Assembly: GCA_029783825.1 (NCBI GenBank)
Contig: JAREIK010009617.1
Coordinates: forward strand, 1-64,000
Source of the DNA: Sapria himalayana
Taxonomy: Eukaryota; Streptophyta; Magnoliopsida; Malpighiales; Rafflesiaceae
DNA: 64,000 nucleotides
Direction: 5' to 3'
The position numbers were made by a program, and so were the translations under genes. How positions within the stretch are numbered: position 1 is the stretch's first letter; every line of letters starts with the position of its first letter. The notes beneath the pieces are model-generated. The model did not search any database and had not been told where the DNA came from. It saw only the letters and a list, made by a program, of their open reading frames with translations. Shown piece after piece: positions 47,027-58,321 of the stretch.

Positions 47027-50000
47027 TGCAAATATAGACAAATCTTGTATGCTCATTATATTTTTTACGATATCAATAAATAATATATGAATTTGAATGG
47101 AAGACCACCAAAATTTTTAAAATAAAAATAATTACTATATAAAATAAGATATAAAAACTTTATTAAACAAATATTTAACCTTACCTCAAATGACTATTTT
47201 TAACAAAACGATCAATGAATCGAAAGAGATACAATATCTAATTTTTTTGAGTTTTATTAACTTTGAATCTTTCTAAAATTTCATATTTGATCATATATGC
47301 AACACATACATAATCATCTTTCAACTCTCTAAAGTATGACATATTAATTAGCTTTCCCATATACTTGTAACCATGCATTTCACAACTGTCACCGAATAAA
47401 ATCTAAATTTGCCATGAAACTCATTATTATTGAACAAGTATTATAATCCTTGAAAAGTATTCCAACAAAATATAAAACATAATCATATATATTTTTCTAA
47501 CTAAAATAAAATGACACAAACCAAAAACAAACATAAAGTATCAAAATACTATAATAAATAATAAATTATAAAATAAATTCAAACTCAATAAAATTTCTAG
47601 AAAAGAAGAAGTATAACAGTTACTCACAATAATATTTGACTTTTTTTTTTTCATCCACTCAATGAACGAAACATATCTTTTATAAACATAAAATTTTGTT
47701 CATTCATAACAGAATTTCTTCAATCCTCTATTAATGTATAAACTTGTTGGATTTTGAGATCTATTAAATGAAAATTCATCTTAATCATCAATTTTAATTT
47801 TAATGATAACTAATTTTATATCTTTATTTGCAAAATAAAGAATTACTTCATCTTCATTGTAAGGATTATCGATTCTACGAACATTGATGGAATTTTAGTA
47901 TTTAATTTCAAAATTTTAATAGCAGAAATGTCATAATGAAATAAAATTTTCAAAATTCTGAAACATAGAAATCCCATTTTTTACAAAAAACGCTATACGA
48001 CAATAATTAAAGAAGGATATATTAAAAAGTAGTGGACATGATTTCACTATTTTTTTCACAAATAGAAAACTCATTTTTACATAAATCATGCAGCTAGTTA
48101 AGAATATATAAGGAACAAAAAACAACATAAAGATAATATAACATTTTTAATACTTAAACACTTAACTTGATAAATATAAATTATAAATTATTATATCCAA
48201 TTAAACCTAACAATATGCGAATAATCAATAATATAATATCAAATTTATCTAACGCAAATAATATATTATTGTTGAATTTAAAATATGTTCACAAAATTAA
48301 TATTCACTATTCAATTTTTTAATTTTTAAATATATTTGCTTTATTTTTATTATTCTTTTAATGAAACAAAAAACTCAAAATTGTAAATCTAAAGTAATTT
48401 CACACATTATAAATATTATTATATATTTTTTATATGTATTTTTTAAATGTTTGAATTAAAAATAAAAAATTTAGAATACTTTCAAATAATTGACTCGACT
48501 CACGTCAATAAACTAAATAATAAATATGATTATAAACTCGGTATAACAAATAAACAATATTATTTCTTCTATAATATTTCATAAAGTAAAAAAATAAAAA
48601 ATAAAAAAAGCTGATGGTTATATTTTAAACGTAAAATAATTTTTTATTTTTTAATACTGCGAGCTAAACAAAATTAGTAGGCTGAGATAATTCAATAAAT
48701 ATCTAACTTACCTATAAAAAAATTCTTATAAATTAATTATTATCAATAAAAAATACTATAACAATAAAAACTAATAAAAAATAAATACTATGTCAAATTT
48801 TAAAACCTAAATATATTATTTTAATATTTAATTAAAAACAAACAAGAAATCTAGACGATCAAATAATATCTAACTGAGATAATTCAATAGATTTCATATA
48901 AGTCATGTGGCGTGTGTTGTCTCTGCACACGACAATACATGCCACATGACTGACTAGTATAAATCCACAGCCGCAAGGAGGGCCAAGGCAATATTGCCCA
49001 ACATCTACTGGCCAAGTTGTAAGTGGCTTCGCCGGTAATCAATTTCACATGATCAAATTTGATCTGACATGCCTGGCTAGAAATCTAGATTATTAAATAA
49101 TATTTAGATTTCATGTTGTATTCGACAAAACAAAATGATATATCTTGGCTATCAAAGTTTGGGTTTGTCGACTTAGCGCGACATGATTGTCACCTTTCGG
49201 CATTGTGCATGCCATTGTTTTTTGATTTTTATTCAATGACACAAGCTAGTGTTAGGCTAAGTTTGATTAGATACGACCTTACAAACTCAAACATACTTAA
49301 TTTCCTAATGATGTTCATCAAGATATATCGAGCCTTCTATATTCGATTTCATGTTAAAATAAAATAATAATGATAACCAAATCATTTCATGTCTGACAAA
49401 GATGTTAGTTCTATCATGCCACTAAAATTCTAGTTGTCCTAAGCTATCATAATCCATATGACATCTCAAATCAGATGAATACATCAAGTAAAATTAATGA
49501 TTCAACTAAATATACTTATAACTTAGGTTACATATAACTTGGTCATAAATATATATATATTTTTTGTTATCTTACGATAAGTAATAAAATTCATTAAATA
49601 CATATTAAAGATAAAATTAATATATAGACTTATAAAAATATCTAATAAGAGTTTAATCCTAATATAAATTTTTATAAAAAAAATAAGCACTCATATTTTT
49701 ATGATTATATTATATTTTTCATAAGATAAATAATATCTAGATCATGAAAACACTTGTATGTCATAAGATAATTTTTGTAAAACTATGTCAAAAGAATCTT
49801 GTTAAACAAGGTAATACAAATCTTTTATTTTCGTATAAATAAAATAATATCAATATAAATAAGTAATAAAATAATTATGTCATTAGTTCTCATACTATAT
49901 GATCATTATTTTAATATGTATTCTTGTATTTTACTTATTTATTTTTTTATCAATATTTCATATAAAATTTTCACATATCAGATGTGAATGTGCATAATTG

Positions 50001-51960
50001 TGTTGATTGTTAAAAAATATATAATCTTTGGGAAATGCATACATTTTTTTTATATTTTATCCATGAACATTTTTTTAAATTTAATATTCACTAATTTAAA
50101 ATGCAAATATAATAAAAAATTCAATCATTCCCCAAGTTATTTATCTTTTAAACTTTTAATATCCTTAAATAATTTTTTTTTTGTATAATTGGTTCACATA
50201 AATTTTAATATAATTAATACATCTATAATGAGAAATAAATTTAAAAAAAATATTATATTTAGATAGCATTCAAATTTTGAGTAATGTATTTATGATAAAA
50301 TTTGATAAATTTTATATTATCAATATTTTCGATACATGCGATATGTTAAATCGATTAAAATCTAAAATTAATAAATAATTTTTAATAGTATTTCAAGTAT
50401 ACAAAATAGACATAATACATAAACATATTTAAATATGTAATCATGGATGAGGAAATATAATTTATTTTTTTATGTGATGATATTTTTTAATTTTTAGTTT
50501 ATTTTCTTATAATAATAAATAATATCAGTATTAAAATTTTTATCATTTCAATTTTTTCGTAGTAAAATAAAGCAAACCTAATAATAGTTAAATATTTGTC
50601 TCGTGAGATAGCTGAACAAGATTGTGCAGATCTAATAGGAGCAAAGACTAAGGTCACTCGAGCCACAAATAATCCTGATTAAGCATAAAAAAAAAGAACA
50701 AGAAAACTTAATGAAATAAAAGCTATTCATCAAATGAAATTTATAATATATAGAGTTTCACCTTAAGCAACAAAGTAAAACATATAATATCAAAACTCAA
50801 GAGTAATTATTCTACTATATATAATTTGTATTAAAAGATTAATACATGGCACAAGCACTTATTTTAATAAAACCACATTAGAAATATATAGTAAAGCATC
50901 ATGGATTTAAAATTCATCATGTGAAATCTATATGATATTCTATAAGAAAAAGAGTAAACCAAAAAAAAAAAAAATCATAAAAGAACATAATATTCAAGTC
51001 AATCTACATTAGAAATCTAGCTACCAAACTAGACTAGGATAAGGTACCTAATGCAATCTTGCGTTTAGAATTCTTTATAATATTATCACCTTTAGAAAAA
51101 AGATTACCACCCCAAAATCACTCTATTAACTAGATTAAATTTCAATCTAATTTATAATTTTAATTTGTGTTAAATAAAAGTAAATATCTCATTATTATAA
51201 AAAAACGTTCATTTATTAATTTTATGTAATTTAAAATATTATAAAAATCACATAACAAAGTATTTGCAAATGTATTTGTGTGGTGTTTAATTTTCATGAT
51301 ATGTAATATTAACGAGGCATAATTACTTAAGACAAATTGCATGATAATTGTTACAATAAAAACACATATATCACATAATTATAAATTAATTTTAGTCTCA
51401 TTTTGATATATGACATGTTATTTTAATTTTCATAATTCCATATCTCTACAGATTAAAATACTAAATAGATATTGACCGGCAGAACAAAATATAAAAATAT
51501 CAAAAATACCAATGACATCACAAATAGAAATTTAACATTACACAATATGATATTTACATTACATTATGAATATTAACATATTCATAACAAATAATGTGCT
51601 ACTACATGTATATTATTGTTTATATAAAATGTACATTATTATGTAAATATGTTATGTTGTATATTCATGTTTTTTGTATATATATGTATGCATGTAAATA
51701 CATGACTATCATAAACACACACACACAGACTATAATATATGATGTATGTTTGACTTTATGTACATACATGTCTATTGTATATGTATACATACATGTGCAT
51801 GCCATGTTTATTGTATATGCATATACAAGTACATACATGTCTCCAATACATGTACATGTATGTATTTAGTAAAATACATGCATATAAATATTTATACAAG
51901 TACGCACACACACATGTATTGTAGTATATTCAATAGCAAAATATAAGTATATGGATATGT
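47027..51960 (-). repeat. Right arm of giant inverted repeat (copy D of the family)
   Basis: Inverted homologue of 41580-46964. It lacks the ~220-bp duplication at 43.1-43.4 kb and some 0.4-0.5 kb found near 42.2-42.7 kb of the left arm. Instead it contains sequence near 51000-51060 (on the minus strand ATTGCATTAGGTACC, then CTAGTTTGGTAGCTAGATTT) that matches copy A at 34220-34260 rather than the left arm, so this arm is the more complete family member. Confidence 0.9.
48830..49469 (-). mobile_element. hAT-like insertion remnant in right arm
   Basis: Mirror image of 44522-45160, ending ATGACATCTCAA at 49469. Because it sits at the exact mirror position in both arms, it was present before the inverted duplication arose. 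Confidence 0.55.
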
Positions 51961-52480
51961 GAGTGTATAAGTGTGTGTGTGTGTGTGCTGCATTCTGTCA
52001 TATTCGAGGTCATAAACATAAAATCTAAATATACTTAGAGTGAAATTGATTTGACAAGTAATGATTAATAAAGATATTATCGTGTTGTAAATTAAGGAGA
52101 GGTGAAAGTTTTGGAAGAGAACTCATTAATCTAAAAGTGGTAGAAACACGTAGTATTTTTTTAATGGAGGTTTCAGTGAGTTTTGGTTATTGAAAAGGAG
52201 AGGAAAAGAGGAGAGTGATTAGGCTAGATGTTGGGGAAGCTTTTGAAAATCACCACAACCTATTCATCGTATTATTATATCAAATATGATAAATATAATC
52301 TTAGAAAGAAGATTATTTTTATAATTCATTATTTTTTTTAAAAAAATTTAAATATTTCTACTTTAAAACATATTTGTTTTTATTATATTTCGGATACGAT
52401 ATGATATATTATATTTTATATTAAAAATAAACATTTCTCATTTAACTACATATATACAGTATCTAATTATGAGTAGTACA
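51961..52480 (-). repeat. Leader end of repeat copy D
   Basis: On the minus strand this continues the family outward past the palindrome: (TG)n/(CA)n run near 51975-51990, TATATTTAGATTTTATG (about 52018-52034), CTCTCCTTTTCAATAACC (about 52183-52200) and the AT-rich start to about 52480, in the same order as copy A. The left arm has no counterpart, so the palindrome is asymmetric here. Confidence 0.7.
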
Positions 52481-52690
52481 TTAATTACAACGTAAGTATC
52501 AATGAGGTGTTAAAATACAATCTATGATACGTGTTACAATAGTTTAGTACATATGTATCATGACCCTAAAGTATATTATGGTGAAAATCATATAAATCTA
52601 TCTATCCCGTATTATTTAAGATACACTTGATTTACTGACTCTTCTGGTATTGTGTATGATAAAATCATATGATTGTTTTTTATTTTGCAG

Positions 52691-52884
52691 TTAATATTAT
52701 TCTAGATAAGTGATTGAGAATGTGGTATGATATTATTGAGATACTTGCATCCGTGAAGGATTGAAAGGATTTGAGGATGAATATCCTTGATAGAGCTACA
52801 CTGAGATTAGGAGCACACAAGTTGTTGGCAAAGGCAAATGATGACTCATTAGATTTAGAAGATATTAAGACACTTATGGGATGA
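52691..52884 (+). pseudogene. Exon-like conserved-looking fragment, function unknown
   Basis: Preceded by a strong splice acceptor (TTGTTTTTTATTTTGCAG ending at 52690), a 64-codon frame runs to a TGA at 52882-52884. It reads MWYDIIEILASVKD, then KDLRMNILDRATLRLGAHK and LLAKANDDSLDLEDIKTLMG. Two internal TGA codons (codons 7 and 24) interrupt it; both could have been CGA changed by C-to-T decay at CpG. The charged, amphipathic composition is unlike the AT-rich noise around it. I do not recognise the family. It could be the last exon of a captured or dead host gene, or a transposon protein end. Confidence 0.4.
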
Positions 52885-53079
52885 TAATTATTGACACCGA
52901 TTGACTTTAGGATTGATGTTTGTTTTTATCTTTCGTTTTTATTTTTTTTTGTTTTGACCTTTGTGACACTTTATATTTTTTGATTGATGCTTAATAATAA
53001 TTAATTTTTTTCTCATTTTATTATTCTATTTGTTTATTATTTCTTTAGAAGTGAATTAATTTTTTTTATTCATTCTGGT
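52885..53079. other. AT-rich interval, no gene seen
   Basis: T-rich sequence without recognised features. Confidence 0.4.
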
Positions 53080-53377
53080 GGTGGTGACGAGTGATCGGGC
53101 ACGGGCGACAGACAAATTGAAATTTGGAGCTAGATCGAGATGATGTTTTGGGCTGCCCACAAAAATGTCATGATCTAGCATGACCCAATAATGACCCATC
53201 ATGAAATTCACGAGGCTGTCTGGACTCGTGCTGGTTGGGCCAGGAATAATTCGATTTGTGTTGTACCCGACAAAACACGCCTACCCAACCATGACGTGCC
53301 TCGGATAGCACGGTGGCCCGATTGGGCCATCAAAAAATGAGCACTGATAGTATGATATGCCTCATTTGAAACCTCTA
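53080..53377. mobile_element. Truncated hAT-derived GC island
   Basis: GC-rich words (GGCCCGATTGGGCC, TGGTTGGGCCAGG) lead to a terminal ATTTGAAACCTCTA at 53364-53377, a variant of the hAT end TTTGACACCTCTA. No matching left end or 8-bp duplication was found, so it is probably a fragment. Confidence 0.5.
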
Positions 53378-55090
53378 ATAAGACCACATCAAACTAGAGA
53401 ATCACTATAATTTTTTATAATAATAAAACTTTTGGGCTATTAGAGCTCTAACAAACAAGTTTCATATGTGAAATGTAACTATATTAAGTACATTCTTTTG
53501 GTGATTGATATGTTCTTAAGACATTAGAAATAAGTCTAATGAAAAATAATATCTCATTATGAAGATTTAGTAAAAAGGAAATATAGTTTTAAAAGTCAAA
53601 TATTATTAATTTTCTCTCGTGAACACAAACATGAGTGTGGAGCTCTCACGACATCCCAAAAATTGAGTAGTTAAAACATTATGCAATCATGTTTAAGTTT
53701 ATAATTCATAAAAAATTATATCATTTTTTAAATAATAACACTAGTAATTATATCATGGAACTAATGTTGTTTGCAGAAAGATTTTAAAATTTAAAATTGA
53801 TAATACTCTTCACATCATTTCTAGTTATCCTAATATAACTTCTAGTATGAAAGCTTGTGATGGCCATGAAACAATGTGAACAAAAAAATTCACGTGATTC
53901 CCAATTGAATTTATACGAAATTATTGATTTTGTTCCCTTGAGAAATAAATTTTTTTTTGACACTTATGTTTGTTATTTTTCATAATTTTGTTAAATTTAA
54001 GATTTAATTTTTTTTATGGATTTCAAATCAAAATTTTGTATTATCCTTGATATATATGGTTATTTTTTATGTCCATTTGTTTTTGAAAAAAAAAATTATT
54101 TACAACATTAAAATTTTATATAACTTGAAAATAGAATTAAACATTGAAAATCTCATGGTTTTTATTAGTATATGTATATATTTTGAGTTTATAAATAAAA
54201 CTAATTATAAATGAAATTTATTTTAATTTTAAATTTGAAAATATAATTAAACTTTGAAAAATAATGTTATATTATAAATTTTTTAATGAAATTTTAATTT
54301 ATAAATGAAATTCATTTTAATATTTTTTCTCGAATTAAACCAAATTTTTCAAAAAAATAAAAATAAAAAAGTTAATAGATTTAAAATTCATCTAATATTG
54401 TCCGAATCAATCTTTGAAAAAAAATATTGGTAATTAATAACGGAATAATGTTAGGATTCTTAACTTATATTGCATATATTTTTTTATTTTTAAAATTCCA
54501 TAAATAATAAAAATATTTTGTTTTAAAATACATTTAATCAAAGTTAACAACTTGTAAAAAATGAAACAATTATGTTTGAGTGCTTCAGATAAAAAAATAT
54601 ATGTTTTGGACTCAATTTGTTTTTATAAATAGACATTAAACGACAATATATTTATATTTTGAATTAAATAGATTAACCTCGTGCTACCCCTCTCCTACCA
54701 CATTTGAAAAAAGAAACCCTGCTTGTTAAATTAAAATACATGCATTATAAACACATATATAATGTTGCATATATAACATTATATAAAGATATTTTAATAT
54801 ATTTTATAAACTATATATCATGCTATATTCAAATATATAACATTATATATAAATAGTAACAAAAGAAAAAGTTGTATATATCGTAGCTTTATTATTTTAT
54901 CTAATTTTATTGGTTAGATGACAAACTAATTAATTAGTTTGTATGATATTTTGCAAGTATTAAATGATAATTTTGTTCATATATCCGTCACACAATGGAT
55001 ATATCAAAAAATAAGTTATTTAGAAATGAGAACTTATTTTTAGTAAAATAAATATATTAACTATTAGATAAACTTATGTATATAGTTTAT
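53378..55090. other. AT-rich interval, no gene seen
   Basis: No domain or RNA gene recognised. Confidence 0.4.
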
Positions 55091-55094
55091 TGAG

Positions 55095-55832
55095 TTGGGT
55101 ACTGTTTAATAAACTACTTAATTTTTTTAAATCATTGAAAATAAAAATTTTTAATGGTTTGAAAAAATCAATGTGTTTGATAAAAAAATAATTGGGAGCT
55201 GCTAATTGAAAATTTTAAGTGAAATAGCATTGAATATATTAAGTAAGTTGAGATATTAATAATTTTAACAATTTTTTTTTAAATGTTATCATTATCTTTT
55301 TTTTTTATTTTTCATTCATGTCACAATTTACTATGTGAATCCGTCCTCTATCTCTTTTTTCTCTGTTACCATAAATGTTAATCCCGACTCTCTTTGATGA
55401 TTAATTTAAGAGAGGAAATAACAAATCAATTAGTTGTTCATTAATTTTTATTTTTATATTAATTATTTGTATAGTTTTAAAGAGTTTATATTTTATTAGT
55501 TATGTTTTAAATATTTTTATTTTTTTTTGGATTTATGATTTATTTATGAATATATTTTTAGTGATTCCATTTAAATATTTTATTTATGTTAGGTAATATG
55601 TAATGCAATGATAATAAGGGTAAACATGTAAAATTTATAATTTTCAGCATTCAGCATTTACAATTATCAAACAACATATTTCTCTTCAGAATTCTTTTAA
55701 CATTAATTTATCAAACAGTTTTTAAATACAAATTCAACACTTATAAAATTTAGCACTTAATTTTTTAGTACTTATTTTTTATTACTTAATTTTTTAAGTT
55801 TTATCAAAAGAGTCTTTAATATATATTACTGT
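55095..55832. mobile_element. Possible MITE-like element
   Basis: The left edge GGGTACTGTTTAATAAACTA and the reverse complement of the right edge (AAAGACTCTTTTGATAAAAC) are similar over about 20 bases and both run on into AAnTTAAnTA-rich sequence. The interior is AT-rich and non-coding. No clear target duplication was found, so the call is weak. Confidence 0.35.
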
Positions 55833-55929
55833 TTAATTTTCTTGAATTATATTATATTGAAGACATAATGCCGTTATGATATTATGCAATGACTCATTGT
55901 CTTAATGATATTTTTGTTTTTTGTCGTCA

Positions 55930-55990
55930 TTGGGCATATCCCAATTGGGCATATCCCAATTGTTTTTTGCTATCATTGGGCATATCCCAA
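55930..55990. repeat. Three TTGGGCATATCCCAA units
   Basis: Units at 55930-55944, 55945-55959 and 55976-55990, each with TTGGG/CCCAA half-sites. They lie just upstream of the PBS, so inside the probable 5' LTR, where they could act as promoter elements. The role is inferred from position only. Confidence 0.8.
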
Positions 55991-56029
55991 TTGTGGCCTA
56001 CAAGTGAAAATACTAAAGGTTTTTTTTTT

Positions 56030-56053
56030 CTCTCTCTCTCTCTCTCTCTCTCT
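56030..56053. repeat. (CT)n microsatellite
   Basis: CT run between the TTGGGCATATCCCAA units and the primer binding site, near the LTR end. Confidence 0.95.
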
Positions 56054-56068
56054 TTTTCTTTGTCAATA

Positions 56069-56079
56069 TGGTATCAGAG
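56069..56079 (+). other. Primer binding site, initiator Met-tRNA
   Basis: TGGTATCAGAG, matching the first eleven positions of the plant copia primer site complementary to the initiator methionine tRNA 3' end. It fixes the element's orientation and places the LTR end at about 56066. Confidence 0.85.
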
Positions 56080-56426
56080 GGACATTACGGAAGCGTGGTG
56101 AACTTGCTGAAGCTTTAGATCTCACATGTTCCTCTGCTTTCTTATTCCTTTCTGCATCAAATTCGGGCGACCAGAATCATTGTCGGCACTCTTGCGATGC
56201 TTGCCCCGGCCCCTGAATTTCAAGCCCCTTCCACGGCCATAGCTGCTCTTGTTTTCCCAGCGTTTCTCTTGATTACAACTTAACAGCGTTCAGTCTTCTC
56301 GTTCGTTGTCGCCGGTCACGGGTTCCAAGGTGGCCAGGAAATTCTTCACCATCAGTGAAGAATTTTCCGAATCTCTCTCCCAAATCTTTCCGACCCATCA
56401 ATCCACCTCAGCGCCCGCCTTCTTCT

Positions 56427-56684
56427 TCACACACGTGATCGTCTCCATCGCTCGGAACAGCCGCCTCTTGCAAAATCAATGCTGCGATCACCACCAACTG
56501 TTGGGTATCCAGGTCGTACTGTTTTTGTTAAATTTATCTCAGGGAGATTCAATTCCCGACAAATAGCCTCCCTAATCTGCAAGGCCTTGTCATCAGCAAC
56601 TGATTGCCATCTACCATATCCATGCTTCAGTTCAGAAATCCTGTTCCTTGCCTCTTCAACCTTTCGGGTGCTGCCACGCCACAA
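56427..56684 (-). pseudogene. Antisense fragment of a PICKLE/CHD3-like chromatin remodeler in copia leader
   Basis: An 85-codon minus-strand frame contains RISELKHGYGRWQSVADDKA, then LQIREAICRELNLPEINL. The pattern KHGYGRWQ...DDK.L.I.E.IC.ELNLP.INL is one I associate with the C-terminal region of plant PICKLE-type CHD3 ATP-dependent chromatin remodelers. Only this short region is present; the chromodomain and helicase parts are not. It lies in the leader between the copia primer site and gag, in opposite orientation, as expected for a host transcript fragment captured during reverse transcription. The identification rests on recollection of the family motif. Confidence 0.5.
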
Positions 56685-56724
56685 TCTGGAGCTGTACTAG
56701 GGCTCTTTTCAATCTGAAGTAGAT

Positions 56725-57064
56725 ATGGCTGCTAAAACTTCCATTTTTTTCCTCTATTATATCGGGATCTCCTATAATTACTTCGGAGAAATTGGTTGGC
56801 AATGATAATTATCTTTTCTGGTCAGTTTCTGTTGAACTATGGTTTATGGGTCAAGGATATGAGGATCACCTGGTTACACAGGAGACAGATATCCCTGAGG
56901 TTGACCGCGTATAGTGGAGGAAGTTAGATGCCCAGTTATGTAGTATATTGTGGCAATCAGTTGATCCTAAGATTCTTCTTCATCTTCGGGCCTACAAAAT
57001 TTGTTTTAAATTTTGGACTCAAGCTAAATAATTATACACGAAAGATATCCAGCGTCTTTATAAG
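56725..57064 (+). pseudogene. Copia gag, N-terminal part (broken)
   Basis: ATG at 56725 opens MAAKTSIFF. After frame changes the sequence reads LVGNDNYLFWSVSVELWFMG, then GYEDHLVTQETDIPEVDR, a stop (TAG in place of a sense codon near 56910), and KLDAQLCSILWQSVDPKILL. This is the UBN2-type gag of plant Ty1/copia elements, which forms the particle shell. It continues into the open frame from 57065. Confidence 0.75.
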
Positions 57065-58321
57065 TTGGCTTCTGCTATTGTCCATCTCAGCCAACAAGAC
57101 TTGGATCTATCTACTTATATTGGCCAGATTACTTCTCTTAAGGAAAAGTTCTTGACTGTGATGCCTCTTACTTCTGATGTTGGGGCTCAACAAACACAAC
57201 TTGATAAGTTCTTCATGGTCCTTACTCTTATTGGCCTCCGTCCGGATCTTGAGCCTCTCCGCTATCAGATTCTTGGCAGTTCATCAGTTCTGTCCTTGGA
57301 TGATGTGTTTGCTCGCCTCCTTCGTATCTCGTCCACTCAGACTTTGCCATCTGATAGCACTTCAGATTCTTCTGTGTTAGTTTCTCACACTACCACTCAA
57401 GGAGGCCGCAGAGGTAACCAAGCTATGGGCCAACGTTCTCATTGCACCTATTGCAATAAACTTGGCCACACTCGTGATCGTTGCTATCAGTTACATGGAC
57501 GGCCTCCTCACACTGCCCATATGGTCCAGTCCTCTGATTCTCAGCTGCCTCAGCCTCCGAGCTCCTCCGCATCTCAGGCATATCAGGTTTCTGTTGCCCA
57601 GCCTGGTAATACCCCTGCCTGCCTTACCCACACATCTTCTTTTGCACCATGGATTCTAGATTCTGGAGCTTCTGATCACATATCTGGTAATAAGGATCTT
57701 TTCTCCTCTATTTCTACTACCTCTGCTTTACCTACTATTACCTTAGCTAATGGTTCTCAAACTATGGCTAAAGGTATTGGTTTGGCCATTCCTCTACCTT
57801 CTCTACCTCTCACATATGTCCTTTATACACCTAAATGTCCTTTTAATCTTATTTCTATCAGTAAAATCACTCGTACTCTTAATTGCTTTATTACCTTTTC
57901 TGATAAATTTGTGACATTGCAGGGCCGGAGTACGGGGAAGACGATTGGCATAGGACGTGAGTATCAAGGCCTCTATCACCTCACATCGGATTCATCTCCT
58001 GCAGTTTGCATTTCCACTTATGCTCTTCTCCTCATTCACAGTCGTTTGGGCCACCCTAGTCTCTCCAAGTTCCAGAAGATGGTCCATCGTTTTTTTATTT
58101 TGTCGTCGCTTTCGTGTGAGTCATGTCAGCTTGGGAAACATACTTGTGTCACGTTCCCAAAGCATTTGGATAATCTGGCAAAGTCTCCTTTTGAGCTTGT
58201 CCACATTGATGTTTGGGGTCCTTGTCGGACTGCTTCTATTTTAGGATTTCAGTATTTTGTCACTTTTATTGATGACTATTCTCGACGTACTTGGTTATTT
58301 TTAATGAAAAAATCAAGCTGA
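57065..58321 (+). CDS. Copia gag-pol fragment: zinc knuckle, protease, integrase
   Basis: An open frame of 418 codons, the longest in the window; its ATG is only the first in frame, since gag begins upstream. Residues 1-110: gag C-terminal part (LASAIVHLSQQDLDLSTYIG just spans the start). Near 127-140: zinc knuckle CTYCNKLGHTRDRC (CX2CX4HX4C), which binds the RNA genome. Near 196-205: aspartic protease motif WILDSGASDHISG. Near 320-365: integrase zinc-binding HHCC region with RLGHPSLSKF and CESCQLGKH. Near 378-415: integrase core start HIDVWGPC and FIDDYSRRTWLFLMK. The frame ends at a stop about 20 codons into the block after the second core aspartate; matching integrase sequence continues in other frames to 58760. 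It encodes a truncated polyprotein that is not functional by itself. Confidence 0.88.
   Translation: MASAIVHLSQQDLDLSTYIGQITSLKEKFLTVMPLTSDVGAQQTQLDKFFMVLTLIGLRPDLEPLRYQILGSSSVLSLDDVFARLLRISSTQTLPSDSTSDSSVLVSHTTTQGGRRGNQAMGQRSHCTYCNKLGHTRDRCYQLHGRPPHTAHMVQSSDSQLPQPPSSSASQAYQVSVAQPGNTPACLTHTSSFAPWILDSGASDHISGNKDLFSSISTTSALPTITLANGSQTMAKGIGLAIPLPSLPLTYVLYTPKCPFNLISISKITRTLNCFITFSDKFVTLQGRSTGKTIGIGREYQGLYHLTSDSSPAVCISTYALLLIHSRLGHPSLSKFQKMVHRFFILSSLSCESCQLGKHTCVTFPKHLDNLAKSPFELVHIDVWGPCRTASILGFQYFVTFIDDYSRRTWLFLMKKSS

Noticed and set aside
44522..49469. A single foldback hAT element as the whole explanation of the palindrome
   Set aside because: The inverted similarity continues for several kb beyond these ends and no 8-bp direct duplication flanks them.
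52691..52884. Annotating the exon-like fragment as a functional CDS
   Set aside because: Two in-frame TGA codons and no start or upstream exon; kept only as a pseudogene-like fragment.
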